From an uncultured Cellvibrio sp. (lineage in GTDB: Bacteria; Pseudomonadota; Gammaproteobacteria; Pseudomonadales; Cellvibrionaceae), in NCBI GenBank assembly GCA_946482385.1, contig CAMLRI010000133.1, forward strand, positions 1 through 6,432: 6,432 nucleotides of DNA. Direction: 5' to 3'. Position 1 is the stretch's first letter. The number at the start of each line of letters is the position of its first letter. The position numbers were made by a program, and so were the translations under genes. The notes under the pieces were generated by a model, which saw only the letters and a list, made by a program, of their open reading frames with translations, was not told where the DNA came from and did not search any database. Below are positions 1 to 6,170 of the stretch, in pieces.

Positions 1-1
1 A

Positions 2-535
2 TCGGTAAAACTGGCCATACGCCGCCCGCAGGGTTTGGCCGCCGGTGAATACCGTTCGCACCTGGCCTTTAAAGCCTTACCGCCTAAAACGGCTGAGGAG
101 GGTTTCCTACCTCAGGCAGCCTCCACCACCGTGAATATTGTTCTGCACTTTGCCATTCCGGTCGTAGTCCAACAGGGCAACCTGGATTACAGCCTTGCGG
201 TTAACAATGCCCAGATCGCTTACAACCCGGCCAAAAAGGATGGCTCCGTAGAATTAAGCCTATCCCGCTCGGGTATGCACTCGGTCATTGGCCATATCAG
301 TGCCTACTGGACCCCCAACGGCGGCCAGGAGCGCTTGATCGCCAAGCAAGGGGATTACAACTTTTGGCCAGAGCTGGGCACCACCACCACCAACCTTTCA
401 TGGGTTGGCGCGGACTTTGCAGCAGGCGATGGAAAGCTCCGTGTTGTTTACGAAGGCACCAAGGATTTTCGCGATAAAGTCTTCTTCGAAAAAACCTTTG
501 CCATCAGCAGGAGCAGTATAAAAATGACCAACTGA
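2..535 (+). CDS. PapD-like periplasmic pilus-assembly chaperone, 3' part (5' end outside window)
   Basis: The reading frame is open from the first complete codon at position 2 to a TGA at 533-535, giving 177 residues; the signal peptide and most of the first Ig domain lie upstream of the window. A TTG at position 35 could be read as a start, but the frame stays open before it and the residues there (IRRPQGLAAGEYRSHLAF, with G15-E16-Y17-R18) match the F-G region of domain 1 in PapD-type chaperones, so the gene is truncated by the window. The segment around I52-P53-V54-V55-V56 fits the G1 strand and hinge that lead into the second Ig domain, which occupies roughly residues 58-170. Such chaperones bind pilus subunits in the periplasm by donor-strand complementation and deliver them to an outer-membrane usher. 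The usher-like gene starts 10 bases downstream, which supports the call. It belongs to a divergent branch; I cannot place it in a named fimbrial class. Confidence 0.8.
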   Translation, partial: SVKLAIRRPQGLAAGEYRSHLAFKALPPKTAEEGFLPQAASTTVNIVLHFAIPVVVQQGNLDYSLAVNNAQIAYNPAKKDGSVELSLSRSGMHSVIGHISAYWTPNGGQERLIAKQGDYNFWPELGTTTTNLSWVGADFAAGDGKLRVVYEGTKDFRDKVFFEKTFAISRSSIKMTN

Positions 536-538
536 GCC

Positions 539-542
539 AGGG
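539..542 (+). promoter_or_regulatory. Weak, closely spaced ribosome-binding site of the usher-like gene
   Basis: AGGG lies only three bases before the ATG at 546, which is closer than usual. An in-frame TAG at 543-545 directly precedes the ATG, so translation cannot begin further upstream, and 546 is the only nearby start that yields a signal peptide. The poor site, together with the stop of the chaperone gene 10 bases before the ATG, suggests translation is helped by coupling to the upstream gene. Confidence 0.45.
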
Positions 543-545
543 TAG

Positions 546-3500
546 ATGAGCAAAAAGCCGCCAACAACAAGTGCTGACAAACTCAAAAACACAGCAATAA
601 CTACTTGTTTTATAACAGCTTTTTGCTCACAGGGCAGCCTTGCTGCCGACCCGCAGTTGATGCAAACCAACAACAACCTGCAAGCTATTTACCAACGCAT
701 CCAGCAAAAATACGCCGCCGAGGAAGCCCGGCAAGCCCAGCTTGCCGCCCAGCCCGAAGCGGCAACAAATCGCCTAAATACAGGGGCTGGGGATGCCAAC
801 CGTCAAAGCTATGACACCACCTCCCCTGGCCTAACCAGCCAATCCACCGCCGACGCCGGCATCTCCGTTGACGATAGCCTTGCCACCAGTGACGACAGTA
901 GCAGCCGTTTCCTACCCGGCGAGGAGCTAATCCTCAGCACCAACGTCAACGGCCTGGAGCTAACCAGCCTCTTTACCCTTAAAACCGAGCGCAGTGTCGA
1001 ACTGGGTCTGGCAGAGTTCTGTCAGATCATGGAGTTCCCCATAGACGTCAACCTGGAAGACGGCTCTGCCGAAGGCTGGTTTATCAATGAGAAAAACCGC
1101 TTCAAGCTAAAGCGCCTGGATGATGGCCGCCTGCAAATCGACACCAAAGGCAACAGCTTCAGCCTTAGCCCGGATGCCTACCGCCTGGGGGAAGACCTTT
1201 ATGTAGAACTGGCGGACCTGGCGCAATGGTTTGACCTGAATTACGACCTCAACGAAGAGCTGCTGGTATTGGCGATCACCTCGGCGGAAAAACTGCCGGT
1301 AGAACTGCGCCTGGCGCGACAAGGCAATAGCAACACCAATGCACTAGCCAGCAATACCTCAGTTCTGCCGCTCAAAGATTCCGGCTACAAAGCTTTTTCC
1401 CCTCCCATGCTGGATATACAAACCTGGGCCCAGGAAAACGAATTTGTGGTTCCAGCTACAGCCAGTAGCGAGGAGCAAAAAATCCGCCAAACCTCTGCCA
1501 GCTACTCCATATTGGCAAGCCACGACCTGGCCTTTTTAAACAGCGAACTCTTTTTATCCGGCAACAAAGAAGATGAGCTGAGTAACGCCTGGCTGACCCT
1601 GTCGCGCCAATCCGATGATGCGGATTTGCTCGGCCCACTGCGCGCCACCGAATACGCCTTTGGCGATGTAGTGCCGGTGAATGCCGGCTTTGGCAGCACC
1701 CAGGGCATTAGCCGCGGCCTGAGTTTTGGCAATGTGCCCACCGACCAATTGGCCGACAACCGCAAGGTAAATATCACCGGCGAAATCCAAGTGGGCTGGG
1801 ATGTGGAGTTGTACCGCAACGGCATTTTGATTGACCAACGCCTGGGGGTGAGCGAAGGCCGCTACGAATTCAACGACACGCCCCTGGAATACGGCAACAA
1901 CGATTTCCAATTGATTTTTTACGGCCCCCAGGGCCAGCGGGAAACCAAAACCGAATCCTATATTGTCGATAGCAACACCGTGCAAGGCGGTGAGGCCATG
2001 TACCGCTTCTCGATGGTTGAGGTGGGCGAATCTGTATTTAACCTGGATCCGCTCAACCCCGACCCCACAACACGCGGCCTAATGGCCAGCAGCGTATTGG
2101 ATTTGGGTATTACCGATTGGTTGGCGCTCAACCTGGGCACATCGGTATTTGAACCCAAAGAAGGTGATACCCAGGAATTTGTCACCCTCGGCACCAGCGC
2201 CAGCCTGGGTAAAGCCGGCTTGTTCAGTGCGCGCTTTTTGCAGGATAAAAACGACCTGCAAAGCACCGACTACAACTACCGCACGCGCTTATTCAACACC
2301 TCTTACGGTTTTAATTTCCGCCGCAGCGAAAGCCTGGACTTAATCAACGACGATATCATCACCACCGATAGTATGGGCGCGGATATGTCCGGCCAGTTAT
2401 TTCGCAGCAGCTGGTTCCCCATCAGCTACCAAAACACCTGGCGCCGCTCGGAACCCAGCAACCAACTCACCCGCGACGAATATTTCCAAAACACCATTGG
2501 CATAGGCAGCCGCTTTGGCCACCTATCCAACAGCACCACCTGGTATCAGGATGTAATTGCCGACCCGCTGATTGATCCATCCATCGCCCAACCCACCGCC
2601 GACAGCGTGCTCGGCAGTGCCCAATACCGCAAAAATTTTGGCCGCTTGCACACCCGGCTTTATGCCAACTACGGGCTGGAACCCACAGAAGAAATTTTCG
2701 CCTACGGCGGTATTTTTAATTACAACTGGACATCCGCCTTTAACACCGAGGTGCGCTACAACTATTACACCCTGGCCGATAAATACCAGGTGCAACTGGG
2801 GCTTAACTGGAACAAAGATGCGTTTTACCTCAGCACCAATGCCAGCTACAACGAAGATGGCTCCTGGTCTGCGGGGCTAAGCCTGCGCTTTAGTTTGGGT
2901 TACGAACCTATTGAGCAAAGCATGTTTGGCTCTGGCCGCCCCATCGCCCAATCCGGCGCGGTGGCGGTGCGGGTATTTGAAGATTTGAACATGAACGGCA
3001 GCTTCGACCCTAACGAGCCGCCCATGGAAAATGCCACGGTAAAAGCCGTGCAATCCTACCGCGAAGAAAAAACCAATGCGTCGGGTGTTGCCGTTTTAAG
3101 CTCACTGTACAACAACACCACGACCGACATTATTGTGGATGAATCCACCCTGGATGGCCCCTTTATGATCAGCGCCAACCCTGGTGTTGCCATTAAAGCG
3201 CGCAAAGGTTTTGTCGACCAGGTGGAATTGCCCGTGGTAAAAGCCGGCGAAGTGGAAGGCATTATTTACCAAAAAGATGAAACGGCCGGCGTCAACAACC
3301 CTGCCCCCTATATCGGCCTGCATTTGGTAGATGCCAAGCAAAATATTGTCGCTTCCACCCGCTCCGAATTTGATGGCTATTACTTATTCACCAAAATCAA
3401 ACCCGGCCATTACCAACTCAAAGTCGACGAAGACTATATCGACAGGCGCAGCCTGAAAAGCGAAGAGAAAAAACTCGATTTTTCTTCCGAGGGCGATGTA

Positions 3501-3815
3501 ATTGCCGGAGTGGATTTTGTGTTGCGCCCACTGGATGAAGCCCAGGGCTATGTGGCTATTGCCGGCTTTTTTGAAACTGCCGATATGCTCAAACTTTACT
3601 ACCACATTCTGCGCCGCAAAATGGGCCAGCACTTTGTGCAAACCCCCTTCTACATTAAAAAACCCAACAAAGGTGGTTTCTTACTCGGCTTGGCCTATTA
3701 CCCCACGCCTTCTGCCGATGACCGTAAAGCGCTGGAACAAGCACAGCAAGCCTGTGCGCCCTTGAAGCAACAGGGCAGCTATTGCGACCCCCAATATCAC
3801 GACTTTAAGTACTAA
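546..3815 (+). CDS. Usher-like outer-membrane protein with EF-hand-type Ig domain and C-terminal SPOR-like domain
   Basis: This 1089-residue protein probably forms the outer-membrane channel that receives subunits from the upstream chaperone. Visible parts in order: signal peptide (1-33/34, ending SLA-A); a Gln/Ala-rich helical segment (about 38-75) and a Ser/Thr/Asp-rich linker to about 122; an usher-like N-domain (123-255; GWF at 177-179, YRLGEDLYVEL from 212); a beta-barrel with alternating hydrophobic/aromatic strands (about 316-786); a plug-like insertion (about 412-475; VELYRNG, FYGPQGQR at 458-465) after roughly six strands, as in PapC/FimD; an Ig/SdrD_B-like domain (804-890) with calcium-type loop D813-E824; a second Ig/CarboxypepD_reg-like domain (901-985; FDGYYLF at 942-948, PGHY at 953-956); and a SPOR-like end (1001-1089; C1070, C1080). 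Canonical ushers are about 800-880 residues and lack the N-terminal extension and the SPOR-like end. The usher assignment rests on domain pattern and context. An export porin of another kind is the alternative. Confidence 0.75.
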   Translation: MSKKPPTTSADKLKNTAITTCFITAFCSQGSLAADPQLMQTNNNLQAIYQRIQQKYAAEEARQAQLAAQPEAATNRLNTGAGDANRQSYDTTSPGLTSQSTADAGISVDDSLATSDDSSSRFLPGEELILSTNVNGLELTSLFTLKTERSVELGLAEFCQIMEFPIDVNLEDGSAEGWFINEKNRFKLKRLDDGRLQIDTKGNSFSLSPDAYRLGEDLYVELADLAQWFDLNYDLNEELLVLAITSAEKLPVELRLARQGNSNTNALASNTSVLPLKDSGYKAFSPPMLDIQTWAQENEFVVPATASSEEQKIRQTSASYSILASHDLAFLNSELFLSGNKEDELSNAWLTLSRQSDDADLLGPLRATEYAFGDVVPVNAGFGSTQGISRGLSFGNVPTDQLADNRKVNITGEIQVGWDVELYRNGILIDQRLGVSEGRYEFNDTPLEYGNNDFQLIFYGPQGQRETKTESYIVDSNTVQGGEAMYRFSMVEVGESVFNLDPLNPDPTTRGLMASSVLDLGITDWLALNLGTSVFEPKEGDTQEFVTLGTSASLGKAGLFSARFLQDKNDLQSTDYNYRTRLFNTSYGFNFRRSESLDLINDDIITTDSMGADMSGQLFRSSWFPISYQNTWRRSEPSNQLTRDEYFQNTIGIGSRFGHLSNSTTWYQDVIADPLIDPSIAQPTADSVLGSAQYRKNFGRLHTRLYANYGLEPTEEIFAYGGIFNYNWTSAFNTEVRYNYYTLADKYQVQLGLNWNKDAFYLSTNASYNEDGSWSAGLSLRFSLGYEPIEQSMFGSGRPIAQSGAVAVRVFEDLNMNGSFDPNEPPMENATVKAVQSYREEKTNASGVAVLSSLYNNTTTDIIVDESTLDGPFMISANPGVAIKARKGFVDQVELPVVKAGEVEGIIYQKDETAGVNNPAPYIGLHLVDAKQNIVASTRSEFDGYYLFTKIKPGHYQLKVDEDYIDRRSLKSEEKKLDFSSEGDVIAGVDFVLRPLDEAQGYVAIAGFFETADMLKLYYHILRRKMGQHFVQTPFYIKKPNKGGFLLGLAYYPTPSADDRKALEQAQQACAPLKQQGSYCDPQYHDFKY
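547..629 (+). repeat. Nested inverted repeats spanning the usher start codon and signal-peptide codons
   Basis: The 12-base segment TGAGCAAAAAGC at 547-558 is perfectly complementary to GCTTTTTGCTCA at 618-629. Inside this pair, AACAAGT at 566-572 pairs with ACTTGTT at 603-609, and GCTG at 573-576 pairs with CAGC at 592-595. The arms are correctly nested, so the mRNA could fold into an interrupted hairpin whose outer stem includes two bases of the ATG. The pairings are read directly; a regulatory role is inference. Confidence 0.45.
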
Positions 3816-3820
3816 CAAGC

Positions 3821-3824
3821 GAGA
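3821..3824 (+). promoter_or_regulatory. Ribosome-binding site deciding the start of the SPOR lipoprotein
   Basis: GAGA lies seven bases before the ATG at 3832. Two further in-frame ATGs follow at 3841 and 3844, but they are 16 and 19 bases from this site, so 3832 is preferred. All three starts would keep the same lipoprotein signal peptide. Confidence 0.5.
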
Positions 3825-3831
3825 TACCAAA

Positions 3832-4680
3832 ATGAACATCATGATGAAAAAAACTTTCGCTGTAGTTGCCCTATTCGCCGCTTTCAGTTGCTTAACGGCC
3901 TGCCAGTCCAATCCCGCTAAAACGGCATCCGCAAATACCACAACCAACACCGCCACCCAGGAATCCCTTGCGGCCAAGCAGCAGGAATACGACCAGCTGC
4001 TGCAAGAATGGAAAAACCTCAAGCCCGGCTTGGAGCGGTTATTGGCCATCGAAAGCGAATTGAATTTATTACTCGGGCAATTGGCGCAGCTATCCCAAGC
4101 CCTGGAACAACAACCCCAAGGCCAAGCCCAGGTTGCGCAAGCACCAACCGAACAACCATTGCCCGCCGCACCAGCAGCCGTGCAGCCAACACCGTCCCCC
4201 GCCGACGACACCACTGACATGAGCCTCACCCAAACCAGCGTAACCCAGGCAGAAACACCTATAGCCGCCAGTATTACCCCTGTTGCCTTGGACGAAACCA
4301 CAACAACCAATGCACCAGTCATCGGCTCACAAGTGCAAACCACCCAAGACGCCAACTACGCATTGCAAGTGGCCTCGATTACCGAAATCGAAAAATTGCC
4401 GCGAGTGTGGGCGCAAATGCTCAGCAAAAATCCCGAGTTACTCGCCGAGCTTGAACCCAACTTCCAAAAAGTCCAGGTAAAAAATACCGATTACTACCGC
4501 TTGAAATTAGGTGGCTTTGCTACCCAACAGCAAGCCATACAAAAATGCAGCCATTTAAAAGCAGCGGGCGTAACTTGCCTGGTGGTGGACTATACCGCCT
4601 CTGATTTTGCCCAGCTCAGCGACCAAGCAATAGCGACTGGCACCAATTCTGCTTATCCCTCTGTAGCGGCACATCCTTAA
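3832..4680 (+). CDS. Lipoprotein with coiled-coil motif and C-terminal SPOR domain
   Basis: A 282-residue predicted outer-membrane lipoprotein. The signal peptide has KK at 6-7, a hydrophobic stretch and the lipobox LTAC with Cys24; Gln at the next position predicts Lol-dependent transfer to the outer membrane. Residues 45-92 form a predicted coiled coil (E59-W60, K64-P65, E68-R69-L70, leucine-rich), followed by a Gln/Pro/Ala/Thr-rich flexible linker to about 172. Residues 176-255 fit a SPOR domain: strand YALQVAS, a helix, strands FQKVQV and YYRLKLGGF, a second helix with C239 and C249, and a last strand LVVDY. SPOR domains bind peptidoglycan strands stripped of stem peptides, so the protein probably bridges outer membrane and cell wall. 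It starts 16 bases after the usher-like gene, and its SPOR cysteine motif matches the usher's C-terminus, which points to a shared function. It shares a coiled-coil motif with the next gene. Exact role unknown. Confidence 0.8.
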   Translation: MNIMMKKTFAVVALFAAFSCLTACQSNPAKTASANTTTNTATQESLAAKQQEYDQLLQEWKNLKPGLERLLAIESELNLLLGQLAQLSQALEQQPQGQAQVAQAPTEQPLPAAPAAVQPTPSPADDTTDMSLTQTSVTQAETPIAASITPVALDETTTTNAPVIGSQVQTTQDANYALQVASITEIEKLPRVWAQMLSKNPELLAELEPNFQKVQVKNTDYYRLKLGGFATQQQAIQKCSHLKAAGVTCLVVDYTASDFAQLSDQAIATGTNSAYPSVAAHP

Positions 4681-4688
4681 GAGAAGAG
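4681..4688 (+). promoter_or_regulatory. Ribosome-binding site deciding the start of the FlgT-like lipoprotein
   Basis: The purine run GAGAAGAG lies just before the ATG at 4691. A second in-frame ATG at 4721 would give a more typical 23-residue lipoprotein signal (Cys at position 23), but there is no ribosome-binding sequence before it, so 4691 is chosen. Confidence 0.5.
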
Positions 4689-4690
4689 CG

Positions 4691-6100
4691 ATGCTAAAAC
4701 AACCATTTCTCGGCCAATCAATGCGCACTAGCGGCAAACTTTTGCCGCTAGTGCTGCTCCTGTGCGGCATACTTATCAGCAGCGGCTGTAGCAATCCTTT
4801 TGTGCCCAGCAAAAAAACCATTAAAACCAGCGATGGCCAAAAAATCGATTTAAACGATGCCACCGTCAAACAATATGTCGAGGAATGGCACAACGCCAAA
4901 CCCAGTATTGAGCGGCTCACACAACTGGAAAATGATTTGGTTTTTTTGCTGGCTGAAGTGAGCAAGTTATCCGACTTGGGCCAGGTTCCCGGTTTGGCTC
5001 GCGCACCCGGCAGCCCTGCCCCAGGTGCAGCACCCGGCCTTACCACCACCGGCTCAACACAAGCAATAAGCACCTCACCTGTAGCCAATGGGCAATCCAC
5101 CGTTTTAGTACCAAGCACCGGTGGCGGCAGCACCCAGGTTGGCGGCGGCCCCCTTGCCTCTGGCTCGCCAGGGGGCTATAGCACAGGTTATAGCGCCGGT
5201 TATGTAAACCCCAGTTTCGGTATGTGCCCGGAGCCTTTTGCGCACAACTACAAAAAATCTGTCGCCTTTGTCAGTTTTCCGCGTTTAAAACCGGCCAGCA
5301 GCAACCTGGGGGCGCTGCACAATGTTGAAAACCATTTACCCATGCTGATAGGCGCCAACCTGCGCAATCGCCACGGCATGCTCACACCGGTACAACTGGG
5401 GCAAGCCTTTAGCAGTGCCAACGAGCGCGGCGAAGCAGCGGCAGCAGCCCAAGCCCAGGCATTGGCACGGCAGCATCGCGCGCAATTTTTTATTACCGGC
5501 GAAGTGGATGATATGTCGGGCAGTTCTGCCAACGCGGAAAAAAATCCCGGCTTCTTTAGCCGCATGGTGGATGGTGCCCGCAGCCTGGTGCGTTTGAACA
5601 AGCCGCTCGATAACCGCAGCCGGGTTTTTACCTTTAATTTGCACGTGCGCGATGGCCTAACCGGCCAACTGCTGTTCACTCACCAATACAGCACCTTTGC
5701 CGATTGGCAAAACCTGGCAGACAACGACCGTGGCTTTGGTTCACCGCGTTTTTGGGCCACAGAATACGGCAAACAAGTGCAATACCTGGTTGCCCAAGCA
5801 AGCGACGACCTGGCCAACCTGATCAACTGCCAACCCTACATGGCCAGGGTAGATTCCCGCCCCGGCCGCCAACAAATTGTGATCCACAGCGGCAGCAACA
5901 ACGGCCTGCGCTCTGGCGACAGTATGGAGCTGTATCAAGTGGTATACGAACCTGTTAATGGCGAATACCAACAATTCGACACTCGCCTCATCAAACGCAA
6001 CGGCAAAGTCTACCTAACCGAAACCTACCCATCCCACAGCATCGGCCATGTAGTCGATGAGCCGTTGTTGAATGGGCAGTATGTGGTGAGGGCGTTGTAG
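4691..6100 (+). CDS. Lipoprotein with coiled-coil motif and FlgT-like C-terminal region
   Basis: A 469-residue predicted outer-membrane lipoprotein. Its long hydrophobic signal ends at ISSGC with Cys33; Ser at -3 is less common than Leu. Residues 57-96 hold a coiled-coil motif (E65-W66, N68, K70-P71, E74-R75-L76, L86-L87, L93-S94) that aligns without gaps to the preceding lipoprotein. A Gly/Ser/Pro/Thr linker runs from about 98 to 175 and includes three GY repeats (GYSTGYSAGY, 162-171). From about 179 to 382 there is an alpha/beta domain of the TolB-N/CsgG/FlgT-middle type: VAFVSFPRLKP, LGAL at 206-209, FITGEVDD (G270-E271), RDGLTGQLLF (D321-G325), and Cys179 and Cys380, which could pair. The tail (about 385-469) is beta-rich with LRSGDSMELYQ at 406-416, resembling the FlgT C-domain. 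FlgT forms the H ring around the Vibrio flagellar basal body; here there is no flagellar neighbour and no FlgT N-domain. The FlgT resemblance is from memory of family patterns. A general TolB/CsgG-like periplasmic protein is the alternative. Confidence 0.65.
   Translation: MLKQPFLGQSMRTSGKLLPLVLLLCGILISSGCSNPFVPSKKTIKTSDGQKIDLNDATVKQYVEEWHNAKPSIERLTQLENDLVFLLAEVSKLSDLGQVPGLARAPGSPAPGAAPGLTTTGSTQAISTSPVANGQSTVLVPSTGGGSTQVGGGPLASGSPGGYSTGYSAGYVNPSFGMCPEPFAHNYKKSVAFVSFPRLKPASSNLGALHNVENHLPMLIGANLRNRHGMLTPVQLGQAFSSANERGEAAAAAQAQALARQHRAQFFITGEVDDMSGSSANAEKNPGFFSRMVDGARSLVRLNKPLDNRSRVFTFNLHVRDGLTGQLLFTHQYSTFADWQNLADNDRGFGSPRFWATEYGKQVQYLVAQASDDLANLINCQPYMARVDSRPGRQQIVIHSGSNNGLRSGDSMELYQVVYEPVNGEYQQFDTRLIKRNGKVYLTETYPSHSIGHVVDEPLLNGQYVVRAL
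4725..4754 (+). repeat. Perfect 14-bp inverted repeat inside the FlgT-like lipoprotein gene
   Basis: GCACTAGCGGCAAA at 4725-4738 is the exact reverse complement of TTTGCCGCTAGTGC at 4741-4754, with only two bases between the arms. As RNA it would form a GC-rich stem of about 12-13 pairs with a 4-6 base loop. It codes for residues in the signal peptide (about 12-22) and lies 34 bases after the chosen start and four bases after the start of the alternative ATG at 4721. No T-run follows, so it is not an intrinsic terminator. It could be an mRNA-stability or translation element, or a protein-binding palindrome. Confidence 0.7.
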
Positions 6101-6136
6101 TTATTAACAAAAAATCACATAAAAACTCGCACAAAA

Positions 6137-6166
6137 AAAACAGGGGGCCATTTGGCCCCCTGTTTT
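6137..6166. terminator. Bidirectional intrinsic terminator between convergent genes
   Basis: AAAACAGGGGGCC at 6137-6149 pairs perfectly with GGCCCCCTGTTTT at 6154-6166 around an ATTT loop. The core CAGGGGGCC is strongly GC-rich. On the plus strand the stem ends in TTTT, and on the minus strand the eight A residues at 6133-6140 give a U-run, so it can end both the chaperone-usher operon, whose last stop is at 6100, and comEC, whose stop is at 6171. Confidence 0.9.
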
Positions 6167-6170
6167 AATT

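Noticed and set aside
398..676. Minus-strand open frame with a hydrophobic stretch at the chaperone-usher junction
   Set aside because: The apparent membrane segment is the reverse complement of the usher signal-peptide region; there is no supporting promoter or ribosome-binding site.
3681..4355. Minus-strand open frame of 224 codons across the end of the usher-like gene and the first lipoprotein
   Set aside because: It runs antisense through two well-supported genes, its translation is a Val/Ala/Ser/Trp/Cys-rich mixture without domain pattern, and it has no ribosome-binding context. It is a shadow of GC-biased coding on the plus strand.
4721..4723. Alternative ATG for the FlgT-like lipoprotein, giving a shorter signal peptide
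   Set aside because: There is no purine-rich site before it, whereas GAGAAGAG precedes the ATG at 4691. It remains possible if the palindrome at 4725-4754 affects start choice.
4725..4754. Palindrome considered as an intrinsic terminator or insertion-sequence end
   Set aside because: No T-run follows, the reading frame continues through it, and no target duplication or transposase remnant is nearby.
4555..5133. Minus-strand open frame of 192 codons opposite the start of the FlgT-like lipoprotein gene
   Set aside because: It spans a gene junction antisense to two lipoprotein genes; the plus-strand frames have lipoboxes and recognisable domains, while this one shows none.
5171..5203. Short GY-repeat codons considered as a DNA tandem repeat
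   Set aside because: Only three imperfect units (GGY, TGY, AGY) within a low-complexity Gly/Ser linker; this is protein composition rather than a DNA-level repeat element.
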